Source: a virus. From it: 64,000 nt of DNA. The translations under genes were made by a program, and so were the position numbers. Below the pieces are notes generated by a model. The model did not search any database. It was given only the letters and a program-made list of their open reading frames with translations, and was not told where the DNA came from. Below, piece after piece: positions 50,437-58,264 of this stretch; the stretch's first letter is position 1; each line of letters begins with the position of its first letter. The stretch covers positions 62,001 through 126,000 of the IMG/VR virus record IMGVR_UViG_3300025459_000003. The stretch is one strand, 5' to 3'.

Positions 50437-50524
50437 GGAGAGGTGGCCGAGCGGCCTAAGGCGCACGCCTGGAAAGCGTGTAGCCCGCAAGGGCTCGTGG
50501 GTTCGAATCCCACCCTCTCCGCCA
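50437..50524 (+). tRNA. tRNA-Ser (GGA)
   Basis: Acceptor GGAGAGG/CCTCTCC, discriminator G, anticodon stem CACGC/GCGTG with loop CTGGAAA, variable arm AGCCCGCAAGGGCT, T loop TTCGAAT, CCA encoded. Confidence 0.93.
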
Positions 50525-50528
50525 TTTT

Positions 50529-50556
50529 GCCGTGTTCACGGCTCCATGAACACGGC
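50529..50556. other. Inverted repeat between tRNAs
   Basis: GCCGTGTTCA and TGAACACGGC form a perfect 10-bp stem with an 8-base loop right after tRNA-Ser(GGA). No T run follows; probably a processing signal or weak terminator. Confidence 0.5.
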
Positions 50557-50574
50557 TCAGATCGTGAACACAAG

Positions 50575-50781
50575 ATGGAAATATCTTACGAGCAGTTCAT
50601 TAACGAGATTTCGACCTCCATCGCAACGGGCCACAAAGTGACACTGGAATGCGGTGGCAAGACTTACGCCTACAAGTTCACGGAGGACGCCGCCGAACGG
50701 CCGGCAACCGGCCTCGAAAGCCGGGGCAGGGCAAAACCTGGGGGTTCGATTCCCACGTCCTCCTCCAACTCCCTTCCCTAG
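50575..50781 (+). CDS. Small ORF whose 3' end contains a tRNA gene
   Basis: About 35 codons from ATG 50575 look coding (FINEISTSIATGHKVTLECG) and AT-rich. The frame then runs through tRNA-Ser(CGA) to TAA 50781. The natural end of the protein may have been replaced when the tRNA gene was inserted. Weak SD. Confidence 0.4.
   Translation: MEISYEQFINEISTSIATGHKVTLECGGKTYAYKFTEDAAERPATGLESRGRAKPGGSIPTSSSNSLP
50682..50767 (+). tRNA. tRNA-Ser (CGA)
   Basis: Acceptor GGAGGAC/GTCCTCC, discriminator T (unusual for Ser, normally G), anticodon stem CCGGC/GCCGG with loop CTCGAAA, variable arm, T loop TTCGATT, CCA encoded. Lies inside the 3' part of the preceding ORF. Confidence 0.85.
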
Positions 50782-50818
50782 AATCCCTGCTTTCCATACC
50801 TAAACAGAGGGCGAAAAC

Positions 50819-51001
50819 GTGAAGAGGGCCATCCGGCTGTCCGTGGAATGGCAGATGCTCAGCAAGACGGTGGAGTTCGGCATCATATTCCTGGTGCTGG
50901 GGCGGCTGTCCCTCAGCCTCCTCATCACGGGGATCACCACGGCGGTGCAGGTCGCCCTGCTCGCCCTCTGGATCAGGTTCCGCCTCAAGGAACGGGGGTA
51001 A
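50819..51001 (+). CDS. Small membrane protein, 60 residues
   Basis: GTG 50819, with GAGGG upstream. Two hydrophobic segments (about 20-35 and 36-52) with a basic end. Followed two bases later by the deoxyribosyltransferase-like gene. Confidence 0.5.
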   Translation: MKRAIRLSVEWQMLSKTVEFGIIFLVLGRLSLSLLITGITTAVQVALLALWIRFRLKERG

Positions 51002-51003
51002 AC

Positions 51004-51471
51004 ATGGCCAAGGAAGTACTGGCCCCGAACAAGTACGGCCCCGAGGGCTACAAGGTGTTCCTGGGCGGTGCCATAGACCAGGGGACCGCCGAGGACTGGC
51101 AGTCTCGGGTGGTCGATGCGCTGGCGGACGTGGACGTCGTCGTCCTCAACCCCCGCCGCGAGGACTGGGATTCTTCATAGGAGCAGTCCGCCGACAACCC
51201 CGAGTTCAGGCGGCAGGTGGAATGGGAGCTCAAGGCCCAGGAGGATGCCGATCTGTGCGTCTACGTGCTTCTCAAGGACAGCAAGGGCCCCGTCACCATG
51301 CTGGAAATCGGCCTGTTCGCCCCGAAGAAGGACGCCGTCCTGTGCATCGAGGACGGGTTCCACAGGCAGGGCAACCTCCAAATCGTGGCCAGACGCTACG
51401 AGATTCCGTTCTACCACGGCCTCGACGAGATGCTGGCGGACCTCAAGGAAGTCTTGAAGGGACGTGCCTGA
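51004..51471 (+). CDS. Nucleoside 2-deoxyribosyltransferase-like, in-frame TAG
   Basis: The frame reads KVFLGGAIDQGTAEDWQ and NPRREDWDSS, then TAG at 51178-51180, then EQSADNPEFRRQVEWEL and MLEIGLFA, all typical of the Nuc_deoxyri_tr2 family. In relatives the codon at this place (residue 59) is normally Trp, so TGG has become TAG. Total 155 residues with the TAG read as an amino acid. Either a nonsense mutation or read-through; the sequence after the TAG shows no sign of decay. Confidence 0.75.
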
Positions 51472-51908
51472 TGGACGGCAGGCTGGGCTGGCAGGAACTC
51501 GGATCGACCTACCTATACCACGGCACCACGCAGGACCGCCTGTCCGGAATCCTGAGGGAGGGCATCAGGGGGCCTAGCTGGTGGGGCACGGAGCGCGTCG
51601 CCGAATACTACTCCGAGGACAGGGAGGCATCCAGGAACGACGACGAGCTGGTGGACCTGGACTACATCGAGGAACCCCCAGCGGAGCCGCTCGTCGTCCG
51701 CGTCCCGCTGTCGAGGTTCGACAAGGGGTCGCTTGCGGCGGACGAGAACTCCATCGCCGAGCCGCTCACCAACGTCCTCGGGCGGGACGAGGAACGTCTG
51801 TATCACCAGTGGATGCTATCCAGGCGCACTTGGCAGGACTGCCTGAGGATATACGAGTCGGTGTGGTACAACGCACCCATGGAAGTCACCGAGGCCGACA
51901 TCCTATGA
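51471..51908 (+). CDS. ADP-ribosyltransferase-like protein 1
   Basis: 145 residues; ATG 51471 overlaps the preceding TGA. YLYHGTTQDRLSGILREGI at the N-terminus is the H-G-T plus EG pattern of ART-fold (NAD-using) proteins found in phages and toxins. The C-terminal half, with VVRVPLSRFD, agrees with the fold. The catalytic Glu is not certain. Could modify host proteins. Confidence 0.55.
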   Translation: MDGRLGWQELGSTYLYHGTTQDRLSGILREGIRGPSWWGTERVAEYYSEDREASRNDDELVDLDYIEEPPAEPLVVRVPLSRFDKGSLAADENSIAEPLTNVLGRDEERLYHQWMLSRRTWQDCLRIYESVWYNAPMEVTEADIL

Positions 51909-51939
51909 CGCGGAAGGAAATCCCGGGGAAGGAGGCCCG

Positions 51940-52491
51940 ATGCTGAAGCTCGCGGCGGAGTTCCTCGTCAGGGCGAGGCTCCCCAGGCGTCCGGGGATGG
52001 TCGGGCCGGTCTACCACGGCACCTCGCAGGAATTCGAGGACTTCAGCCTGCCCGAGGACGTCGCCGATGAGGACTTCGAGGGGATCGGCGTCCACTTCGG
52101 CACCGTGGGGCAGGCGGAGACCGCCGCCAGGCGGTCCCCGGGCATCATCCGCGACGAGGGTTCGCCGGGGGAGGGGGCCAACATACGCCCGGCATACCTG
52201 AAGATTGGGAAGCCCCTGCGCATGCCGGACATGAACGAATGGGACCCCGAGGAGGTCGCCTACTGGCTCCTGGGGCACGGGGTCGTCGACCGGGGGCAGC
52301 TCTCCCGCATGCTGGCCATAAGCCGGGCCCCGGGGGGCATCGACTACACGGCGGGATACAGGCTCATCCGGGAATGGCTGGACGCCAAGGGATACGATGC
52401 CATCGTGTACAGGAACAAGAAGGAGGGCAAGGGCGACAGCTACGTCGTGTGGCACCTGGGGCAGATAGTGCCCGCCCTGAGGGAGGAATAG
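51940..52491 (+). CDS. ADP-ribosyltransferase-like protein 2
   Basis: 183 residues; GGAGGCCCG before ATG 51940. VYHGTSQEFEDF, GIGVHFGTVGQAETAA, PAYLKIGKPLRM and YDAIVYRNKKEGKGDSYVV match the phage and polymorphic-toxin ART-like group. The pair of such genes side by side suggests host takeover enzymes or a duplicated family. Confidence 0.65.
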   Translation: MLKLAAEFLVRARLPRRPGMVGPVYHGTSQEFEDFSLPEDVADEDFEGIGVHFGTVGQAETAARRSPGIIRDEGSPGEGANIRPAYLKIGKPLRMPDMNEWDPEEVAYWLLGHGVVDRGQLSRMLAISRAPGGIDYTAGYRLIREWLDAKGYDAIVYRNKKEGKGDSYVVWHLGQIVPALREE

Positions 52492-52492
52492 C

Positions 52493-52822
52493 ATGAACAT
52501 CACCAAAGCGGCGTTCTTACCCGTCATACTCCTGCTCGCCGTGGGCACCATGGCCCAGCAGCAGGCCGAGCAAACGTTCCCGCAGGACAAGGTCAAGGCG
52601 GTGGCCGCCTCCACCGCCACTTCCACCGCCTCGTCCGCAGAGACGAAGCCAACGGTACCCGCAAAGACGCATGAGAAGGCATCCGTGGCGTTCCAACGGC
52701 ACGTCGACAACGCCAAGCTGCACCTCCAGCACGCCAAGCAGCACCTCAAGGACGCCAAGCAGCGCCTCAAGGACGCCAATGCGCCCGCCAAGAAGCCCGC
52801 TCCCACGGAGGAGGACAAATGA
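52493..52822 (+). CDS. Secreted coiled-coil protein, 109 residues
   Basis: Signal peptide (AAFLPVILLLAVGTMAQ) followed by a Thr/Ser/Ala linker and a helical heptad repeat (HLQHAKQHLKDAKQRLKDA). Probably periplasmic or membrane-associated, perhaps spanin-like in shape, but no lipobox or partner is clear. Stop overlaps the next ATG. Confidence 0.55.
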   Translation: MNITKAAFLPVILLLAVGTMAQQQAEQTFPQDKVKAVAASTATSTASSAETKPTVPAKTHEKASVAFQRHVDNAKLHLQHAKQHLKDAKQRLKDANAPAKKPAPTEEDK

Positions 52823-53307
52823 GCCAGCTACCGTTCCGAGAAAGGGCGAAGGGATGGCTGGACCTGCTCCAGGTCGCCCTGACCATCGCCGCCATCCTGA
52901 CGGCGGGATGGTGGTTCCACAGGCAGGGGCAGAACCGCCCCCACCTCAAGGTGGAGCACCGCGTCACCAGCCGCAGGCTGTCCCCCGACCGGCAGCTCCT
53001 CGTCGTGGACGTGAGGATGTCCAACGTGGGGAGCATCCCCCTCAGCCTTGGCGAGGTCAAAATCAAGGTGTACGAAATCCTCCCCGAGGGAAGGGTGCTC
53101 GCCTACAGCGAGCAGAGGGGGAAGACCCTGGAGCCGGGCGAGGAGACTCACGTGTACGAGGAGTTCGACCAAATAGAAGGGGACGTGTCCGTCGTGAGGG
53201 TCTACTCGTTCTTTGAGAACTCGGTCACCAGAGGACGGGGATGGGACCTGGCCACCATCTACGACATGGGGGAGTCAGGAACGGAAACCGTTGGGAAGGA
53301 GCATTGA
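52819..53307 (+). CDS. Single-pass membrane protein, 162 residues
   Basis: A transmembrane helix (about residues 12-30) is followed by a beta-rich extracytoplasmic domain. ATG overlaps the previous stop; coupled with the secreted coiled-coil protein, so the two may work together at the envelope. Confidence 0.5.
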   Translation: MSQLPFRERAKGWLDLLQVALTIAAILTAGWWFHRQGQNRPHLKVEHRVTSRRLSPDRQLLVVDVRMSNVGSIPLSLGEVKIKVYEILPEGRVLAYSEQRGKTLEPGEETHVYEEFDQIEGDVSVVRVYSFFENSVTRGRGWDLATIYDMGESGTETVGKEH

Positions 53308-53685
53308 ATGGCGGAGGACTGGGGCATCGACGTGGGGGTACCGGACATCGGCGACAAGGTGGAGTACAAAGACAGGACCTTCAATGTCACCGGCTGGCTC
53401 CGGGAGCGCAAGAAGGTAAAGCCTCGTTGGGACTACGAGGTCGGCGACGTCAGGGACCCGGACTTCTTTGACGAGGTCATCTTCGAGGCTCAGCGGCCAA
53501 TCCATGGCAAGAAGCTGGAGTGGTGCTACCGGGACGAGGCGGAGTTTCTCTCAGCCACCCCCTACGGCTGCATCCCCGTCATAGAGGCAAGGATTGTGGG
53601 GAGGGCCCCCTGGGCGGAGAGCATCCTGCAGGAGTTCAGGAATTCGGCAAAACGCTTTGCCGACACCCATCAAATCGTGTTCTAA
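53308..53685 (+). CDS. Unrecognised 125-residue protein
   Basis: Starts directly after the preceding stop, with GGAAGGAG upstream. Mixed alpha/beta, soluble. No family recognised. Confidence 0.45.
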   Translation: MAEDWGIDVGVPDIGDKVEYKDRTFNVTGWLRERKKVKPRWDYEVGDVRDPDFFDEVIFEAQRPIHGKKLEWCYRDEAEFLSATPYGCIPVIEARIVGRAPWAESILQEFRNSAKRFADTHQIVF

Positions 53686-53814
53686 GATCAAGTCCCACGA
53701 CTATCAGTATTATGGTTGGGGGCGAAAAGCAATCCCCCAGTCAGCCGCCAGGCTGGCCATCCAGCCGACTTTAAGCATACAAGCCCTCAGTCGGCGGGCT
53801 TAGAGGTGACTTAA

Positions 53815-54723
53815 ATGCATTCCCATTCGTTCGTAACAGCGATCAAGGTGGACGGGAACGTGCTCCGCGAGGACCGGGGGGTGGTGTCGGTGCCGTTCGG
53901 GTCCGAGTACAGCATATTCCTGAAGAACCTGGGGACCGTGAGGGCCCTGGCCAAGGTGTCCATCGACGGCGAGGACGCCACCGACGACACTTGGCTGATC
54001 GTCAACCCCAACCAGTCGCTGGACTTGGAGAGGTTCATCCGCAACGGGAACATGGACCGGGGCAACCGGTTCAAGTTCATCAAGAGGAGTGCCAAGGTCG
54101 AGGAGCACCGAGGCATAAAGGCCGAGGATGGCCTCGTCAGGGTGGAGTACAAGTTCGAGAAGGTGTACGAGCCCCCGAAGGTCGTCGAGCACCACTACCA
54201 CCATCACCACGACTGGGATTACTACTATCCCTATTATCCTTATCCCTACCCGTACCCCTATTTGCCCCATTACCCATATACGACCTACTACACCACCAGC
54301 GGAGGACAGGGAGAGGCGTGGGACAACAGCGTCCAAGGAAATGCCTGTAACAGCGACAACGTGAGCGATGCCTCCGCCAACCATGCCTTCACCCACACCA
54401 GCGGTTCCCTCCATTCCAAGGGGGCCGTCGCGGCAAACTTCTGCTCCACCAGCCATGCTGAGGGACTCCTCAGGCAGGCGGAGGACCCCGGCATCACCGT
54501 GCCGGGCAGCCTCAGCGAGCAGAAGTTCGTGGACGGGGAATGGTTCGACACCGAGGCGAAGTCCCATGTCATCGTCCTCAGGCTGGTCGGGGCGGTAAGG
54601 GGCAAGGAAGTCAGGCGGCCCATCACCGTCAAGACCAAGACGAAGTGCCCCACGTGCGGCACCACGAACAAGAGCGGGGTCAAGTTCTGCAAGGAATGCG
54701 GGACCGGCCTCGAACTTATCTAG
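53815..54723 (+). CDS. Conserved-looking 302-residue protein with Tyr/Pro tract and zinc ribbon
   Basis: The N-terminal 100 residues (VPFGSEYSIFLKNLG, KVSIDGEDATDD, GNRFKFIKR) look like a compact beta domain. Residues 125-160 are a His then Tyr/Pro-rich tract. The C-terminus is a zinc ribbon, CPTCGTTN...CKECG. The Tyr/Pro tract resembles flexible, possibly adhesive, segments of structural proteins. Ends with tandem TAG TAG. Confidence 0.55.
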   Translation: MHSHSFVTAIKVDGNVLREDRGVVSVPFGSEYSIFLKNLGTVRALAKVSIDGEDATDDTWLIVNPNQSLDLERFIRNGNMDRGNRFKFIKRSAKVEEHRGIKAEDGLVRVEYKFEKVYEPPKVVEHHYHHHHDWDYYYPYYPYPYPYPYLPHYPYTTYYTTSGGQGEAWDNSVQGNACNSDNVSDASANHAFTHTSGSLHSKGAVAANFCSTSHAEGLLRQAEDPGITVPGSLSEQKFVDGEWFDTEAKSHVIVLRLVGAVRGKEVRRPITVKTKTKCPTCGTTNKSGVKFCKECGTGLELI

Positions 54724-54783
54724 TAGTACAGCCGCCCCGGCCCCCGGAGACGGGGGCCGGGGGCTTGTCCGAGGAGGAACGAC

Positions 54784-54981
54784 ATGAAGGACTTTCCGAT
54801 GTGCGGCCATCCGGAATGGCCGGTATTCCCTCCCCCAGCGCCGGTGCGCACGGTGGGTACCTGCCCCGAGCACGACTACGTCTGCCCCCTGTGCGGGTTC
54901 GGACGAGGCCAAGCGCCCCCGTGCGGGTGCGGGACGTCCGTCCTCGGGACCGACCCGCTCGTGATCGCCCAGTCCAATTAA
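54784..54981 (+). CDS. Cys-rich 65-residue protein
   Basis: GAGGAACGAC before ATG 54784. CPEHDYVCPLCG and CGCG are possible zinc ligands. No family recognised. Confidence 0.45.
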   Translation: MKDFPMCGHPEWPVFPPPAPVRTVGTCPEHDYVCPLCGFGRGQAPPCGCGTSVLGTDPLVIAQSN

Positions 54982-54991
54982 GGAGAATGCC

Positions 54992-55234
54992 ATGGTTACC
55001 CCGTTCATCCAGCCAGTCATCACGGTCATCCCATCGAGGAGGCCCGTCCCGATGTTCCCCCGGCGATGCCCCCGGCCCCGCCCCGTCCCGGTCCCCTTTC
55101 GCGACCCATAGGTCGAGTCCCAGTGCATCCTCAACAAGCCCCTGCTGATGGTCATACCCCCAGGGGGGATCGTCCTGCCGTGCCCCGTTCATCCCGGGAG
55201 ACATTTCGTCCACGGATCGCCCGTCATGTGGTAA
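54992..55234 (+). CDS. Small phage protein interrupted by in-frame TAG
   Basis: AGGAGA precedes ATG 54992. 39 Pro/Arg-rich codons lead to TAG at 55109-55111. The frame continues for 40 coding-type codons, with PPGGIVLPCPVHPGRH, to TAA. The part after the TAG is the better conserved-looking half and has no ATG at its start, so it is probably translated by read-through or lost. Context CCA-TAG-GTC. Confidence 0.55.
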
Positions 55235-55258
55235 GGCGCGGAATCCCCGCCCATGCGG

Positions 55259-55264
55259 TATTGT
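55259..55264 (+). promoter_or_regulatory. -10 TATTGT six bases before ATG
   Basis: CGG-TATTGT ends five bases before ATG 55270, which has no SD. The start of transcription should fall at or near the ATG, giving a leaderless mRNA. Confidence 0.5.
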
Positions 55265-55269
55265 AGGGC

Positions 55270-55728
55270 ATGGAAGAATGGGACTTGGCCCCGGATGGTC
55301 GCAAGCGATACTGCGTGGGCTACGTGCTTAGCCCCGACCTCTCCGACGTCGTGCTCATCCGCAAGAATCGGCCGGAATGGCAGAAAGGCCTCCTCAACGG
55401 CGTGGGCGGAAGGCTGCAAGACGGGGAGGATTCCCTCCATGGCATGGCAAGGGAATGCCGCGAGGAGGCAGGACTGGACATCGCGATATGGCGTCGCCTC
55501 GCCCGGCTGGAGTTCCCGTTGGCAGTCGTATGGTTCTTCTGGACGATAGACCCCCATTATCGCCTTGCCAGGACCATGACGGACGAAAAGATAGAGATCG
55601 TGGACGTAGCCAGAGTCATGTCGATGACGGATGGCACCGTCCCCAATTCCGCCTGGCTCATCCAGATGGCCATATCCCACGTCCGAGGAGAGCGGGCGGA
55701 ATGGTTTATCGTGCGGGAGGTATACTGA
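55270..55728 (+). CDS. NUDIX hydrolase
   Basis: 152 residues. GRLQDGEDSLHGMARECREEAGL fits the Nudix box exactly: G-x5-E-x7-R-E-x-x-E-E-x-G-L. It hydrolyses a nucleoside diphosphate linked to another group; MutT-like clean-up of nucleotides or cleavage of nucleotide derivatives such as NAD metabolites is possible. The mRNA appears leaderless. TGA overlaps the next ATG. Confidence 0.92.
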   Translation: MEEWDLAPDGRKRYCVGYVLSPDLSDVVLIRKNRPEWQKGLLNGVGGRLQDGEDSLHGMARECREEAGLDIAIWRRLARLEFPLAVVWFFWTIDPHYRLARTMTDEKIEIVDVARVMSMTDGTVPNSAWLIQMAISHVRGERAEWFIVREVY

Positions 55729-56489
55729 TGGACAAGAAAGGCTTTTCCTACGCCCAGGCCAAGTTCCTGCCCAGGAATTACGAGTTCGCCCCGGTGACCC
55801 TGTCAAACCGCAGGGTCGTCTCGGACAGGGAGGCCCAGGAGCTGGCCGGAATGCCCCAGCTTAAAAACACCCTGCAACTCCTGCAACGCTACGACTACAT
55901 CATTCGCGGCATGGTCCTGGAGCTCACGGGATGGATCCTGAGGGACAAGTACGAGCACGAGCTCGTGACGAAGACCGTTGAACTCCCGTTGACTTGGTGG
56001 GACATGTTCAGGGATAAATATTTCCCCCTATGGTGGTTGAAGTGGCGACCGTCCAGGACGGCGACGAAGACCTTCACCTTCGAGCAGCAAATAAGGGTGT
56101 GCCCGCACGCCAATGTCGCCTGGCCGGACAAGAGGCACCTGGATTTCCTGACGTTTGAAAACGAGAACCCCTTCGTCACTATCAACCAAACCACCCCGGA
56201 ATGCTTGGTGCACCACGTTCCCATGGTTTTGTGTTTCTACAGCCGGGGTCCCGGGGACCCCCCGGGAAACGGATGGACATGCCGGGAATGCACCAAGGAG
56301 CGGGAAGGGGAGGCGACGGGGAAGAACGGGACGGACACCAATGGCGATGGCGACTGCATGTATTGTGGTCCCAGTCTTCGGCATCCGCCGAAAGAATCCA
56401 AAGAACAAGAGAAACTATGCCCGACGTGCGGGGTGAAGGAATCCGAGCCCCATGCTGACCCAAGGTGCTACGTGAGAGAAAGAAGATGA
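55728..56489 (+). CDS. Unrecognised 253-residue protein with C-terminal Cys clusters
   Basis: ATG 55728 overlaps the NUDIX stop (TGATG) and has GGGAGG upstream. A helical N-terminal part is followed by CRECTKE, CMYCG and CPTCG, possible zinc sites. No family recognised. Confidence 0.5.
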   Translation: MDKKGFSYAQAKFLPRNYEFAPVTLSNRRVVSDREAQELAGMPQLKNTLQLLQRYDYIIRGMVLELTGWILRDKYEHELVTKTVELPLTWWDMFRDKYFPLWWLKWRPSRTATKTFTFEQQIRVCPHANVAWPDKRHLDFLTFENENPFVTINQTTPECLVHHVPMVLCFYSRGPGDPPGNGWTCRECTKEREGEATGKNGTDTNGDGDCMYCGPSLRHPPKESKEQEKLCPTCGVKESEPHADPRCYVRERR

Positions 56490-56896
56490 ACGAGACAATC
56501 ATCGGCTGGAAGGCCTTCCGGGGCCCGGACGAGGAAGGCCGATGGGACTGTAGGAACTTGGGCTTTCTTTACCACGGGCTCGGCGGGAGCAGGCATGTGC
56601 CCGTGGGTACGTGGATGGTCGCCAAGGCCGGGATTGTGAGGGACGGCGTGGGGCAGCGATACAGGTCGGGCTTCCACTTCGTTAGGAGCCTCGACGACGC
56701 CAGGGCCTTCGACCGACTGACGAAGGGAAAGTACGTTTTCTTCCGAGTGCAAGCCTACGGGATCAGGCCCAAGCCGGGCAGCCGTACCGGCATATGGCTG
56801 GCCAAGAAGATGCGGGTAATCCCGCATTCCTGGACGGACCTGAGAACGGGCGAAACAATGGCAGTAGTGGCCAATCTGAGCAGGAGCAGCCTATGA
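56486..56896 (+). CDS. Unrecognised 136-residue protein
   Basis: ATG overlaps the previous stop. GWKAFRGPD, LGFLYHG and GFHFVRSLDDA resemble a small domain seen in phages and pentapeptide-repeat proteins (a DUF7666-like layout), but I am not sure. Stop overlaps the deaminase start. Confidence 0.45.
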   Translation: MNETIIGWKAFRGPDEEGRWDCRNLGFLYHGLGGSRHVPVGTWMVAKAGIVRDGVGQRYRSGFHFVRSLDDARAFDRLTKGKYVFFRVQAYGIRPKPGSRTGIWLAKKMRVIPHSWTDLRTGETMAVVANLSRSSL

Positions 56897-57603
56897 TTGA
56901 TCTAAAATGGGATTTGCATTTTCTGGACATGGCGAAGCTCGTGTCCTCGTGGTCCAAGGACCCCTCCACCCGGACCGGGGCCGTCATAACGAGGCCCGAC
57001 AGGACGGTGGTGTCGGTGGGGTTCAACGGCTTTCCCATGTCCATGCCCGACGATCCCGCCTTCCTCGGGGACAGGGAGGAGAAATACAGCAGGGTCATCC
57101 ATTGCGAAATCAACGCCCTGCTCTTCAGCCGGGAGCCGCTGAGCGGATACAGCCTCTACACCTACCCCTTCCTGTCGTGCGAGAGGTGCGCCGTGACGAT
57201 GATACAGGCGGGCATAAAGCGCCTCGTCGCCCCCGTGGCGGCACCCGACAAGCTGGAACGGTGGGGGAAGTCGTTCGAGAAGACGAGGCATTACTGCGGG
57301 GAATGCCACGTAGAAGTGGTGGAGATAGAGTACGAAACGAAGCCGAACGACGCCCCAAAGCCGGGGGACGAGAAGGCCACGAAGGCGACGATCATAGAGA
57401 TAGACGACAAGCTCATGGAAAGGCTGGCCTCCGGCAAGAAGGCCGAATTCAAGACGTCTGAGCCCGTCACCAGGGTCATCGTCTCCCTGAAGGAAGGGAC
57501 GGACCTTCCTGCCACGGCAAGGACGAAGAGCCTGTTCTTCAACACCTTCGGCCCAGGGGGCTTGTTCGACCAGGTGTTCGGTCGGCGCGGGCGCTACCTG
57601 TAA
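56893..57603 (+). CDS. dCMP deaminase family protein
   Basis: 236 residues. RTGAVITRPD, IHCEINAL (H-x-E zinc/catalytic site) and SCERCAV (usually PCxxC) define the cytidine/deoxycytidylate deaminase fold, which makes dUMP from dCMP for thymidylate synthesis. The Pro before the first Cys is Ser. The C-terminal 90 residues are an extension not usual in the family, with a conspicuous FFNTFGPGG end. Confidence 0.85.
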   Translation: MIDLKWDLHFLDMAKLVSSWSKDPSTRTGAVITRPDRTVVSVGFNGFPMSMPDDPAFLGDREEKYSRVIHCEINALLFSREPLSGYSLYTYPFLSCERCAVTMIQAGIKRLVAPVAAPDKLERWGKSFEKTRHYCGECHVEVVEIEYETKPNDAPKPGDEKATKATIIEIDDKLMERLASGKKAEFKTSEPVTRVIVSLKEGTDLPATARTKSLFFNTFGPGGLFDQVFGRRGRYL

Positions 57604-57634
57604 TTCGTCTTTTCGCCTCCTTAATGAGGGAAAG

Positions 57635-58264
57635 ATGAGATACTTCACGATAGACGAGAAGGGCCTTGCCTCCCTGATGCGGGGGCTGGAGCTGATCGAG
57701 CGCCTGGATGCCGAGAAGGTAAGCGAGCTGCGCCTGCACCTCTACGGGATGACCTCCGAGCAGGGCGTGATATACGAGGCCAAGGCGTACCTGATGGACA
57801 ATCTGGACGAGTACATGGACGAGGACGGGCAGACCACCCTGGAGGAAGATGACATCTCCCTCCCCGAGGTCGCCATCGCCATCCCCCTGTCGGCCGACAC
57901 AATCTATGCCCTTACCGGATCGGGGATAGACATGCATCGCATGGAGTTCGCCTATCTGTCTGGGGAGGGGGAGGGGGTAAAGACCGGGACCTTCTACAAC
58001 GAAAGCGCGAAGAGGACCAGGGTGACGATGGGCAGCCTCTCCCGCATGGCCCTGGCCAGCGACGACATATGGCTCAGGGACTTCCTGCTGGAGAGAAGGA
58101 CGAACCAATCCATGTCGATCAGGAAGAAGGAAAGAAGGACCGAGCCCGCAATCCCCGTCGAAGGGGAAGAAATGCCGCCCGAAGCACCCGTTGGAGGCGA
58201 GCCGACGCCCAGGATAAGCAGCCTCGGGCAGCTAATGGAGGAATTCCTTGACCGGAAGCAATAG
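57635..58264 (+). CDS. Unrecognised 209-residue protein
   Basis: GAGGGAAAG lies before ATG 57635. Acidic N-terminal half, Pro/Glu-rich end. No motif. The 3' end overlaps the next gene, whose SD lies inside it. Confidence 0.5.
   Translation: MRYFTIDEKGLASLMRGLELIERLDAEKVSELRLHLYGMTSEQGVIYEAKAYLMDNLDEYMDEDGQTTLEEDDISLPEVAIAIPLSADTIYALTGSGIDMHRMEFAYLSGEGEGVKTGTFYNESAKRTRVTMGSLSRMALASDDIWLRDFLLERRTNQSMSIRKKERRTEPAIPVEGEEMPPEAPVGGEPTPRISSLGQLMEEFLDRKQ

Noticed and set aside
49540-50440. Several ORFs of 60-145 residues across the tRNA genes
   Set aside because: They coincide with tRNA genes with complete cloverleaf features and encoded CCA, and have no SD.
14253-55234. Genome-wide reassignment of TAG to an amino acid
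   Set aside because: More than twenty genes here end naturally in TAG directly before or overlapping the next gene, and no tRNA with anticodon CTA is in the window.
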